From Altererythrobacter sp. (GTDB taxonomy: Bacteria; Pseudomonadota; Alphaproteobacteria; Sphingomonadales; Sphingomonadaceae): a stretch of 64,000 bases of DNA. Of this stretch, positions 47,252 through 55,418 are shown in pieces. Location of the stretch: positions 1-64,000 of the forward strand of contig JAPSJS010000011.1 in the NCBI GenBank assembly GCA_031178065.1. Direction: 5' to 3'. The number at the start of each line of letters is the position of its first letter. The stretch's first letter is position 1. The notes below the pieces were generated by a model, which made no database searches, was not told where the DNA came from, and worked only from the letters and a program-made list of their open reading frames with translations. The translations under genes and the position numbers were made by a program.

Positions 47252-48576
47252 GCGAGCTGGACACGGTGCTCGGCGAACTCGCCATGCCGCCGGTCGACCT
47301 GCACCCGCGCCGCTTCGGCCGGATCGCGGCCTGCGACGGCGGGCTGATCGAGGTCAGCGGCCTTTCGGTGCCCATCGGCGGCCTGTGCCGGATCGACGAC
47401 GGCAAGGGCGCGACGCTCACCGCCGAGGCGATCGGCTTCCGCAACGGACGCACGATGATGATGATGCTCGGCGACAGCGTGCTGCTGCGTCCCGGCGTGC
47501 CCGTGCGGCCGGAAGGGCGGCCAGGCATGCTGCCGGTCGGCCCGGCCTTTCTCGGCCGCGCGGTCGACGGCCTCGGCCGCCCGATCGACGGCGGCCCGCC
47601 GCTGCGCTCGCGCGCGGAATGGCCCGCGGGCGGCAAGCGCACCGGCGCGCTCGACCGCGCGAGCGTGCGCGAGCCGTTCGACACCGGCATTCGCGCGATC
47701 AACGCGCTGACCACCTTCGGCATCGGCCAGCGCGTCGGCATCATGGCCGGCTCGGGCGTCGGCAAGTCGGTGCTGATCGACATGATCGCGCACGGCGCGG
47801 AAGCCGACGTGGTCGTGGTCGGCCTGATCGGCGAGCGCGCGCGCGAGGTCTCCGACTTCGTCGAACGGCACATGCAGGGCGAGGCGGCCGCGCGCACGGC
47901 AGTCGTCGCCGTTCCTGCCGACCATGCCGCGAACCTGCGGCTGCGCGGCGCGCTGCTGGCGACCTCGCTCGCCGAATATTTCCGCGCGCAGGGCCTGCGC
48001 GTGCTGCTGATCCAGGACAGCCTGACCCGCATCGCCCATGCGGCGCGCGAGATCGGGATACTGCTCGGCGAGCCCGGCGCAGCGCGCGGCTATCCGCCTT
48101 CGGCGCTGTCGACGATCACCAAGCTGGTCGAGCGGGCGGGCAATTCGGCCGAAAGCGGCGGCTCGATCACCGGGATCTACACCGTGCTCGCCGACGGCGA
48201 CGACCAGAACGATCCGGTGGTGGACACGGCCCGCTCGATCCTCGACGGCCACGTCGTGCTCTCGCGCGATCTCGCACAGCGGGGGCAATATCCGGCGATC
48301 GACGTCGGCGCTTCGCTCAGCCGCGTGATGAGCGACGTCGCGAGCCCGCAGCAGAACCTGCTCGCGCGCAGCCTGCGCGCGCTCGTTTCGGCCTACGAGA
48401 GCAACCGCGACCTGCTGCTGATGGGTGCCTACCGCCCCGGGGCCGATCCGCTGGTCGACCGCGGCATCGCGCTCCACCCCCAGATCGCCGAATTCCTCAA
48501 GCAGGACGTGGCCGAGCGCGTTTCGCTGGACGAGGCCACCGTGCAGCTCCGGCAGCTGATCGGCAATGACCAGTGA
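47245..48576 (+). CDS. fliI: Flagellum-specific ATPase FliI
   Basis: GQRVGIMAGSGVGKSVLIDMIAHGAEADVVVVGLIGERAREVSDFVERHM...VLLIQDSLTRIAHAAREIGILLGEPGAARGYPPSALSTITKLVERAGNSAESGGSITGIYTVLADGDDQNDPV; GTG start overlapping fliH. Confidence 0.96.
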   Translation: MLSELDTVLGELAMPPVDLHPRRFGRIAACDGGLIEVSGLSVPIGGLCRIDDGKGATLTAEAIGFRNGRTMMMMLGDSVLLRPGVPVRPEGRPGMLPVGPAFLGRAVDGLGRPIDGGPPLRSRAEWPAGGKRTGALDRASVREPFDTGIRAINALTTFGIGQRVGIMAGSGVGKSVLIDMIAHGAEADVVVVGLIGERAREVSDFVERHMQGEAAARTAVVAVPADHAANLRLRGALLATSLAEYFRAQGLRVLLIQDSLTRIAHAAREIGILLGEPGAARGYPPSALSTITKLVERAGNSAESGGSITGIYTVLADGDDQNDPVVDTARSILDGHVVLSRDLAQRGQYPAIDVGASLSRVMSDVASPQQNLLARSLRALVSAYESNRDLLLMGAYRPGADPLVDRGIALHPQIAEFLKQDVAERVSLDEATVQLRQLIGNDQ

Positions 48577-49016
48577 CGATGACTGGCGACAGGGGGCGCC
48601 TGCGCCGCGCGCGCCTGATCGAGCGGCTGCGCTCGGCCGAGCAGCGCCAGGCCGCGGCCGAAGCGCACCGGGCCGAAGCGGTGCGGCAGAAGCTCGAACA
48701 GCTTTCCGAACGCACGCGCACGCTGGCGCAGGTCTATGCCCTGCGCGACACCTCGCGCGACGGCGCCGACTTGCGCAGCGCCACCGTGCTTGGCAGCCAT
48801 CTCCGCGATCTCGGCGCGACCGCCGCATTGCAGGCCGAACACGCCCGGCGCGAGGCGGACGACCGGCTGGCCGATCTCGCGGTCGCCGAGCGCCGTCTGC
48901 AGAAGGCGGAGGAAGGGCGCCGCGATCTCGCCCGCGCGATCCACGAAAAGGTCGAGAAGCGCGAACCCATCGGCGCGAGGAACGGCGCGAGGAAAACTGG
49001 CACGCATCTTGAATAA
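48573..49016 (+). CDS. fliJ: FliJ-like flagellar export protein
   Basis: Coiled-coil 147-aa protein immediately downstream of fliI. Confidence 0.7.
   Translation: MTMTGDRGRLRRARLIERLRSAEQRQAAAEAHRAEAVRQKLEQLSERTRTLAQVYALRDTSRDGADLRSATVLGSHLRDLGATAALQAEHARREADDRLADLAVAERRLQKAEEGRRDLARAIHEKVEKREPIGARNGARKTGTHLE
48998..49012 (+). promoter_or_regulatory. Candidate sigma-54 promoter upstream of fliK
   Basis: TGGCACGCATCTTGA; exact TGGCACG-N4-TTG but GA instead of GC at -12. Confidence 0.55.
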
Positions 49017-49017
49017 A

Positions 49018-49039
49018 CGTGTGCGTTCAATCGCACACG
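49018..49039 (+). repeat. Inverted repeat in the fliK 5' leader
   Basis: CGTGTGCG-TTCAAT-CGCACACG, perfect 8-bp arms just downstream of the candidate promoter. Confidence 0.55.
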
Positions 49040-49047
49040 GCAGGCCA

Positions 49048-50313
49048 ATGATTTCTCAGCTTCTTTCCCAGTCCAAGGCGCCCTCGGTGCTCGACCTCGG
49101 CGCGGCCGCACCGGCGACAGGCGGCGAAGCGGGCGTGCAAGGCGCGTTCTCGCGCCTGCTCTCCGCCCTCGGCGCCGCTGTGCAGGGCGGGCAGGCCGAG
49201 GAGCCGACTTCCGAGACACCAGAGATAGCCGTCGAAGACGAGGGCGAGGCCGTTCCGGTCATCGCGCTGCCGGACATTGCCGGAACCGGCAAGATCTTGC
49301 CGGCCGATGCCGAGGCTTTGCCGGAAGCGGCGGAGAATGCCGGTGCCGCCGAGGCTGCTCTGACCACGCTGGCGCTGACGCCGCCGCAGGTCGTGCAGCC
49401 GGCGGCTGGCGAGCCGGTGGCCAAGGCAGGGCACGCCTCCGCGCCCGCAACCGCCGCGTCCGCACTCCCGTTCGTGCCCCAGCTTCCTGCTGGTCTTCCG
49501 CTCCCCGCGCAGGCAGAGGGCGAGGCCGCCAAGCCGGCGACACCTGCCGTCGCGATCCAAGTCGCGCCGCTGCCCGCAACGGGCGAGACGGCCGCCGCGC
49601 CGCGCGATCCGGCGCTCGCTGCGGACAAGCCCGCGGTCGAGCTCGCCGCCAAGTTCCAGCCCGCCGGCGCTTCGGCCGAGCGCGGGCGCGACCCGGCCGC
49701 CGGCGATCGCCCTGCGGCCGAGCCGGCCGTGAAGGCGCCGAGCAGGATCGTCGCCGAACCCGCTTCGGTCCAAACGCCGGCACCGGTGCAGCCCGCGGCC
49801 CTTGCCGCTGCCACCCCAGCCGGCGCCGCGAGCGACGCCGCGCCGTCCTTCACTGCCGACAAACCCGCGGTCGAGACCGGCATCGCGCGCGAGCTCAGTC
49901 GGATCGTCGACAGCCTCGCCTCGGCGCGCGAGGCGATGGCGGGCAAGGGCGCGACGCTGGCGCTCGACCATGCCGAATTCGGCGAGCTCTCGCTTCGCTT
50001 CGACCAGCGGCGCGACGGCCAGCTCGGCGTCCAGATCGCCGCGGCCGATCCCGAGGCGCACCGCGCGGTCGCCGCTGCCGTGGCGGACCGGCCGGCCTTC
50101 ACGCAGGGCGACGGAAGCGCGCCGGGCAGCCAGCAGAACGCGCAGAGCGGCGGCAATGCGTCCGCCCGCGGCGGATCGCTTGCCGACCGCGACGGCGGCT
50201 CTGCCGAAGGCAATCCACCGCACCGTGAGCGGCACGAAGGCCGCCGCCGCGCCGACACCGACACCTCCGGGCAGGGCGCTCGCCGCGGCGACGGCTCCGC
50301 GATCTACGCCTGA
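49048..50313 (+). CDS. fliK: FliK-like hook-length control protein
   Basis: Ala/Pro-rich N-terminal region; C-terminal segment GATLALDHAEFGELSLRFDQRRDGQLGVQIAAADPEAHRAVAAAVADR; position before fliL. Confidence 0.8.
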   Translation: MISQLLSQSKAPSVLDLGAAAPATGGEAGVQGAFSRLLSALGAAVQGGQAEEPTSETPEIAVEDEGEAVPVIALPDIAGTGKILPADAEALPEAAENAGAAEAALTTLALTPPQVVQPAAGEPVAKAGHASAPATAASALPFVPQLPAGLPLPAQAEGEAAKPATPAVAIQVAPLPATGETAAAPRDPALAADKPAVELAAKFQPAGASAERGRDPAAGDRPAAEPAVKAPSRIVAEPASVQTPAPVQPAALAAATPAGAASDAAPSFTADKPAVETGIARELSRIVDSLASAREAMAGKGATLALDHAEFGELSLRFDQRRDGQLGVQIAAADPEAHRAVAAAVADRPAFTQGDGSAPGSQQNAQSGGNASARGGSLADRDGGSAEGNPPHRERHEGRRRADTDTSGQGARRGDGSAIYA

Positions 50314-50346
50314 CCCGGCCAACGCATCCAATTCGAGGACCAAGGA

Positions 50347-50931
50347 ATGAGTGACAAGAAGGACAACCAGGACAAGCCGGCCAAGGGCAGGGGCGTGCTC
50401 AAGCTGCTGCTGGTGGGTGTGCTCGTCGCCGGTGCGGCCGGGGGCACGGTGTTCGGCCTGATGTCGACCGGCGTGATCCAGATGGCCGGCGCGAATGCCA
50501 CGGAAGCCGGGCCGCAGTTCGTGCTCAAGGGAGAGAAAGACCCCTACGCACCGCCCGCGCCGAAGGGCTCCACCGGCAAAACCGACGTCGTCCACGGCGA
50601 AGGCGGCAACAAGTACCGCACTGCCTATTTCAGCTTCGCCGAGGACTTCACTTCGAACCTCAAGAACAGCGACGGCCTCATCCAGGTGAGCCTCGCCGCC
50701 TCGACCCGTCGCGACGGGCGCGTGCTGATGTGGCTCGACGAGCACCAGCTCGCGATCCGCTCGCGCATCCTCGTCGAGCTTGCCGACACGCCCGAGGAAA
50801 CGGTGATGACCAGCGCGGGCAAGAAGGACCTGCAGAAGCGCCTGACCGACGCGGTCAACGCCGTGCTCGTCGAGCAGGAAGGCTTCGGCGGGGTCGACAA
50901 CGTCTACTTCCGGACCTTCATCGTCCAATGA
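50347..50931 (+). CDS. fliL: Flagellar basal body-associated protein FliL
   Basis: TM GVLKLLLVGVLVAGAAGGTVFGLMSTG; YRTAYFSFAEDFTSNLKNSDGLIQVSLAASTRRDGRVLMWLDEHQLAIRSRILVELADTPEETVMTSAGKKDLQKRLTDAVNAVLVEQEGFGGVDNVYFRTFIVQ. Confidence 0.92.
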   Translation: MSDKKDNQDKPAKGRGVLKLLLVGVLVAGAAGGTVFGLMSTGVIQMAGANATEAGPQFVLKGEKDPYAPPAPKGSTGKTDVVHGEGGNKYRTAYFSFAEDFTSNLKNSDGLIQVSLAASTRRDGRVLMWLDEHQLAIRSRILVELADTPEETVMTSAGKKDLQKRLTDAVNAVLVEQEGFGGVDNVYFRTFIVQ

Positions 50932-51827
50932 CGCGCCGCGCTTCTCCCAAGGCGGGTCGCCGTCCTGCGACCCACGCGGGCGTGCTGCTGCGCGGGCGCG
51001 AGGCGCCGGTCGAGCTCGGTCCCGAGTTCGAACGGTTCGCCGCCCGCCTGTGCGGCGCCCTGCGCGCCAGCGTCGCCGCCGTGGCCAACGATGCCGAGAC
51101 GCGCGTCGCCTCGCTCGGCGCGCAGGCGCTCGCGGGGGCGGAACTGACGGGCCACTGCGCGCCGCTGATCGCCCCGAGCCGCCACCGCTTCGGCATGGCC
51201 GGGCATGCCCTGTTCCTCGCGCTCGACGGGCGCGCGATCCTCGAACAGCTCGACCGCACTTTCGGCGGCACGGGCGAGATCGGCGAGCGTCTGCCGGCCG
51301 AGCTGCCGCACACCGCACGGCTGCTGTCGCAGCGGTTCGAACGCCAGGTCCTCGCCGCGATGGCGGGCGAGCTCGGTGGTCTCGAATTCCGCACCGACAG
51401 TTCCTCGCCGGCCGAGCTTCGCGCGCCCTTCGCGCCCGATGCGGAGCTGACCGCGCTGACGCTCGAGGTCGCGACCCGCGGGCGCACCTGGCACATCGTG
51501 CTCGCACTCGAGACCGCCGCGCTTTCTTCGCTCCTGCCCAAGCGTGCCTCGGCGCCCCGCGCGCCGGTCTCGCGCCGCAAGCCGGGCATCCACGAGGCGC
51601 CGTTTGCCGACCTGCCGCTCGCCGCCAGCGCGCGGCTGGTCGACATGGAAATGCCGCTCCACCGCCTGGCCGCGATCCAGCCGGGCACCGTTCTTCCGAT
51701 CATGGTCGCGCGCAACGTGCCGCTGCAGGTGGGCGAGATCATCATCGCCCGCGGCACCGTCGGCGAAGTCGACGACCAGGTCGCGCTCCAGATCACCCAG
51801 ACTTTCACCGCAAAGGAAATCCGATGA
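50928..51827 (+). CDS. fliM: FliM-family flagellar motor switch protein (divergent, short N-terminus)
   Basis: Middle-domain-like region plus C-terminal SpoA-like DMEMPLHRLAAIQPGTVLPIMVARNVPLQVGEIIIARGTVGEVDDQVALQITQTF; position fliL-fliM-fliN. Confidence 0.82.
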   Translation: MTRRASPKAGRRPATHAGVLLRGREAPVELGPEFERFAARLCGALRASVAAVANDAETRVASLGAQALAGAELTGHCAPLIAPSRHRFGMAGHALFLALDGRAILEQLDRTFGGTGEIGERLPAELPHTARLLSQRFERQVLAAMAGELGGLEFRTDSSSPAELRAPFAPDAELTALTLEVATRGRTWHIVLALETAALSSLLPKRASAPRAPVSRRKPGIHEAPFADLPLAASARLVDMEMPLHRLAAIQPGTVLPIMVARNVPLQVGEIIIARGTVGEVDDQVALQITQTFTAKEIR

Positions 51828-52174
51828 CCGACACCGCCCAGGGCTTCGGCCTGATTCAGGACATCGACGTCCGCCTGACGGTCGAGCTCGGCCGCGCGCA
51901 GATGAACCTGCGCGAAGTGCTCGATCTGGCGGAGGAAAGCGTGGTCATGCTCGATCGCCTGACCGACGAGCCGCTCGACGTGCTGGTCAACGGCAAGCTG
52001 ATCGCCAAGGGCGAAGTCGTCGCCGAGGGCAACCGCTTCGGCCTGCGCATCCTCGAACTCGTCGGCGCCAACCAGCCCGCCGCCGCGCCCCGCGAACGGC
52101 GCGCGCCGCCGATCGAGGTGACGACCAAGGCCGGCGCCAAGCAGGCGCCCAAGCAGGCGGAAGGCGCCGCCTGA
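51824..52174 (+). CDS. fliN: Flagellar motor switch protein FliN
   Basis: LIQDIDVRLTVELGRAQMNLREVLDLAEESVVMLDRLTDEPLDVLVNGKLIAKGEVVAEGNRFGLRILEL. Confidence 0.95.
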   Translation: MTDTAQGFGLIQDIDVRLTVELGRAQMNLREVLDLAEESVVMLDRLTDEPLDVLVNGKLIAKGEVVAEGNRFGLRILELVGANQPAAAPRERRAPPIEVTTKAGAKQAPKQAEGAA

Positions 52175-52452
52175 TGTTCTGGTACGTCGTCAAGCTGCTG
52201 GTCCTGCTGCCGCTGATCGGCCTGATGATCTGGGGCACCCTCAAGCTCGCCCAGCGCATGCAGGGCAAGTTCGGCGCGCCACAGGGCGGGACCAAGGCCG
52301 TGCGGATCGTCGAGACGACCATGCTTTCGCCGACCATGCGCCTCGCCGTGATCGAGTTCCACGGACGCGAGATCCTCGTCTCGACCTCGCGCGCGGGCCT
52401 GACGCGGCTTGCCGAAGCGCCGGCCCGCCCGGCGGTGGAGGACGCCGCGTGA
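52174..52452 (+). CDS. fliO: FliO-like flagellar biosynthetic protein
   Basis: N-terminal TM; VRIVETTMLSPTMRLAVIEFHGREILVSTSRAGLTRLAE; position between fliN and fliP. Confidence 0.82.
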   Translation: MFWYVVKLLVLLPLIGLMIWGTLKLAQRMQGKFGAPQGGTKAVRIVETTMLSPTMRLAVIEFHGREILVSTSRAGLTRLAEAPARPAVEDAA

Positions 52453-53204
52453 AGCGGCTGGCGGCCATTCTGGGCGCGCTTGCCGCGCTCGCCATTCCCG
52501 CTGCGGCCAAGGCGCAGGCCGCCGTGCCCGGCGCGCTCGACCGTGCCTTCGGCGAACTCGGCGGCGCGGGGGGAGAGCCGCTGAGCATGTCGCTCCAGCT
52601 CCTCCTCGTCATGGGGCTGCTGACGATCCTGCCGGCGCTGATCCTGATGATGACCAGCTTCACGCGGATCATCGTCGTGCTCGCGATCCTGCGCCAGGCG
52701 CTCGGCCTGCAGCAGTCGCCGCCCAATCAGGTGCTGATCGGCCTGTCGCTGTTCCTCTCGCTGTTCGTCATGGCGCCCACGCTGGAGCGGGTGAACGATG
52801 CGGCGATCGCGCCTTACGCGGCGGGGCAGATGAATGCGGAAGAGGCGATCGAGGTCGCCGGCGACCAGTTCCACGCCTTCATGATCCGCCAGACGCGCGA
52901 GCGCGACCTGGAGATGTTCGCCGAAATCGCCGATGCGCCGAAGTTCGCCAGCCCGCAGGACGTGCCGTTCTCGATCCTGCTGCCGGCCTTCGTCACCAGT
53001 GAGCTCAAGACGGCGTTCCAGATCGGCTTCATGCTGTTCCTGCCGTTCCTGGTGATCGACCTCGTCGTCTCCAGCGTGCTGATGAGCCTCGGCATGATGA
53101 TGATGAGCCCGATGCTGGTGTCGCTGCCGTTCAAGCTGCTGCTGTTCGTCCTGGTAGACGGATGGGCGCTGCTGATGGGCTCGCTCGCCTCGAGTTTCGC
53201 CTGA
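52449..53204 (+). CDS. fliP: Flagellar biosynthetic protein FliP
   Basis: LLTILPALILMMTSFTRIIVVLAILRQALGLQQSPPNQVLIGLSLFLSLFVMAPTLERVN...LPAFVTSELKTAFQIGFMLFLPFLVIDLVVSSVLMSLGMMMMSPMLVSLPFKLLLFVLVDGW. Confidence 0.97.
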   Translation: MKRLAAILGALAALAIPAAAKAQAAVPGALDRAFGELGGAGGEPLSMSLQLLLVMGLLTILPALILMMTSFTRIIVVLAILRQALGLQQSPPNQVLIGLSLFLSLFVMAPTLERVNDAAIAPYAAGQMNAEEAIEVAGDQFHAFMIRQTRERDLEMFAEIADAPKFASPQDVPFSILLPAFVTSELKTAFQIGFMLFLPFLVIDLVVSSVLMSLGMMMMSPMLVSLPFKLLLFVLVDGWALLMGSLASSFA

Positions 53205-53206
53205 CC

Positions 53207-53479
53207 ATGGACGAGCTTCCGATCCTCCTCGCGCTGGCGGACCGCATGCTGTGGATCACCGCGCTGGTGGCGGCGCCTGTGCTGCTCGCCAGTCTTGCCA
53301 TCGGCCTCGTCGTCGGGCTGATCCAGGCGGCCACCTCGGTTAACGAGCAGACGCTGACTTTCGTGCCCAAGCTCGCCGCGGTGGCGCTCGTGCTGGTCCT
53401 CTTCGGCGCCTCGATGATGGCGCTGCTGGGCGACTTCATGCAGGAAATCTTCATGGAAATCGCCAGGATCGGCGAGTGA
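53207..53479 (+). CDS. fliQ: Flagellar biosynthetic protein FliQ
   Basis: LWITALVAAPVLLASLAIGLVVGLIQAATSVNEQTLTFVPKLAAVALVLVLFGASMMALLGDFMQEIF. Confidence 0.95.
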   Translation: MDELPILLALADRMLWITALVAAPVLLASLAIGLVVGLIQAATSVNEQTLTFVPKLAAVALVLVLFGASMMALLGDFMQEIFMEIARIGE

Positions 53480-54261
53480 TCGCGCTCGATCTTGGCCTCG
53501 GCGCGATCGAGCAGGACTTCTGGCGCGTCGTGTTCCTGATGACCCGCATCGGCGCCGCCCTGCTCGCCGCCCCGATCTTCGGCGCGGCATCGGTCCCGAT
53601 GACGGTGCGCGTGTGCGTGACCGGGGCGCTGGCGATCTTCGTCGCGGTCTGGCTGCCGGCGGTGACCCCGCCCGAGGCGCTGTTCTCCGCCGCCGGCCTG
53701 CTGGCCGTCGCAGGCGAAGTCGCCGTTGGGCTCACGCTCGGCTTCGTGCTCCAGATCGCCTTCGCCGCGCCGGTCATCGCGGCCGAAGTGATCGGCGGGG
53801 CGATGGGCATGAGCATGGCCATGGCGGCCGATCCCAACGGCGGCGGGCAGACGACCGCGTTCGGCCAGTACTTCACCATCGTGCTGATCCTGATCTTCCT
53901 CGCGCTCGGCGCGCATCTGCACTGGATCGCGCTGCTGGTCGAAAGCTACCGCACCTTCCCGCCGGGCCAGACCTGGCTGGGCGCCGACGGCTTCGCGCAG
54001 GTCGCGAGCTTCGCCGGCGCCATGTTCGAGACCGCGGTGCGCATCGCGCTACCGGTCACGCTGGTGCTGCTGCTGGTGCAGATGCTGACCGGCGTGCTCA
54101 GCCGCTCGGCCCCCTCGCTCAACCTCTTCGCGCTCGGCCTGCCGGCTGGCGTGCTGGCGGGGATCGCGGCGCTGATCATCGCCGCGCCGATGATCTACGA
54201 GCAGTTCGGCGACATCGCCGAGATGGCTCTGGGTCAAACCGAGCGGGTGCTGGTGCAATGA
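53476..54261 (+). CDS. fliR: Flagellar biosynthetic protein FliR
   Basis: FWRVVFLMTRIGAALLAAPIFGAASVPMTVRVCVTGALAIFVA...VIAAEVIGGAMGMSMAMAADPNGGGQTTAFGQYFTIVLILIFLALGAHLHWIALLVESYRTFPPG. Confidence 0.95.
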   Translation: MIALDLGLGAIEQDFWRVVFLMTRIGAALLAAPIFGAASVPMTVRVCVTGALAIFVAVWLPAVTPPEALFSAAGLLAVAGEVAVGLTLGFVLQIAFAAPVIAAEVIGGAMGMSMAMAADPNGGGQTTAFGQYFTIVLILIFLALGAHLHWIALLVESYRTFPPGQTWLGADGFAQVASFAGAMFETAVRIALPVTLVLLLVQMLTGVLSRSAPSLNLFALGLPAGVLAGIAALIIAAPMIYEQFGDIAEMALGQTERVLVQ

Positions 54262-55388
54262 GCGAGACCGCCGGCGAAAAGACCTTCGCGCCGACCGAGA
54301 AGCGCAAGCGCGACGCCGCGCGCAAGGGCGATGTCCTGCGCTCGCGCGAGGCGACCACGGCGGTCGGGATCCTGTTCGGTGCCGCCTGGCTGATATTCGC
54401 CGGGCCCTGGCTGCTCGACGAGATGAGCCAGATCGTGCGCGAGAGCCTGGTGTTCGACCGCCGCGACATGACCGATTTCCAGCCCGGCCGCATGATGACG
54501 GTCAGCCTGTTCGTCGCCCTGCCGCCGATCCTCACGATCGCCGTGCCAATGATCGCGCTGGCGCTGATCACTCAGCTCGGCTTCGGCGGGGAAGGGCGCT
54601 GGGTGAACGAGAACCTCGCCTTCAAGGGCTCGCGCATCAATCCGCTCGCCGGGTTCAAGCGCATGTTCGGCCCGACCGGCTGGATCGAGATGGGCAAGGG
54701 TATCCTCAAGGTCGCGCTGCTCGGCGGGATCGCCTGGGTCTGGGGGCGGAGCTGGCTGGAGACGATCATGGGGCTCGGCGGCGGCAACCTGTCGCAGCAG
54801 CTCACCGCCGCGTGGGGCGCGGTGACCTCGCTGCTGATCGCGCTCGCCGGCGGGTTGATCGTGATCGCGCTGATCGACGCGCCGATCCAGTGGCTGCGCC
54901 GCAACCAGCGGCTCAAGATGAGCCACCAGGAAATGCGCGACGAGCACAAGCAGGCCGAAGGCTCGCCCGAGGCGCGCGCGCACCGCCGCCAGCGCCAGCG
55001 CGACATCGCGGCCGGGGGCGTGGCGCACGCCATGCGTGAGGCGCAGTTCGTGCTTACCAACCCGACGCACTTCGCGGTCGCGATGGTCTACGATCCCGAC
55101 AAGGCGGCCGCGCCGATCGTGCTCGCCAAGGGGCGCGGCGACAAGGCAGCGGCGATGAAGGAGCTGGCGCGCGAATACGGCGTGCCGCTGCTCGAATATC
55201 CGCAGCTCGCGCGCTCCGTCTACTACACCACGCGCGAGAACCAGACGATCCGCGAGGAGCTCTATGCCGCGGTCGCCTCCGTGCTGGCCTTCGTCCTCTC
55301 GCTCAAGCGCGGCGAGGCGCGGCCCGCGCCGGCGGTCGACGTGCCGGTGGAACTGCGCTTCGATGCCGACGGCCGCGTCCCCTCTTAA
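54258..55388 (+). CDS. flhB: Flagellar biosynthesis protein FlhB
   Basis: GEKTFAPTEKRKRDAARKGDVLRSREATTA...QRLKMSHQEMRDEHKQAEGSPEARAHRRQRQRDIAA...AQFVLTNPTHFAVAMVYDPDKAAAPIVLAKG (autocleavage NPTH). Confidence 0.97.
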   Translation: MSETAGEKTFAPTEKRKRDAARKGDVLRSREATTAVGILFGAAWLIFAGPWLLDEMSQIVRESLVFDRRDMTDFQPGRMMTVSLFVALPPILTIAVPMIALALITQLGFGGEGRWVNENLAFKGSRINPLAGFKRMFGPTGWIEMGKGILKVALLGGIAWVWGRSWLETIMGLGGGNLSQQLTAAWGAVTSLLIALAGGLIVIALIDAPIQWLRRNQRLKMSHQEMRDEHKQAEGSPEARAHRRQRQRDIAAGGVAHAMREAQFVLTNPTHFAVAMVYDPDKAAAPIVLAKGRGDKAAAMKELAREYGVPLLEYPQLARSVYYTTRENQTIREELYAAVASVLAFVLSLKRGEARPAPAVDVPVELRFDADGRVPS

Positions 55389-55418
55389 CCCCCGCCCGCA
55401 GGAGCCGTTCTCACCGTC

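Noticed and set aside
47080-48828. 582-aa minus-strand ORF opposite fliI
   Set aside because: fliI is unambiguous on the plus strand; shadow ORF.
49027-51507. 826-aa minus-strand ORF opposite fliK/fliL/fliM
   Set aside because: Antisense of recognisable flagellar genes; composition typical of GC-skewed spurious frames.
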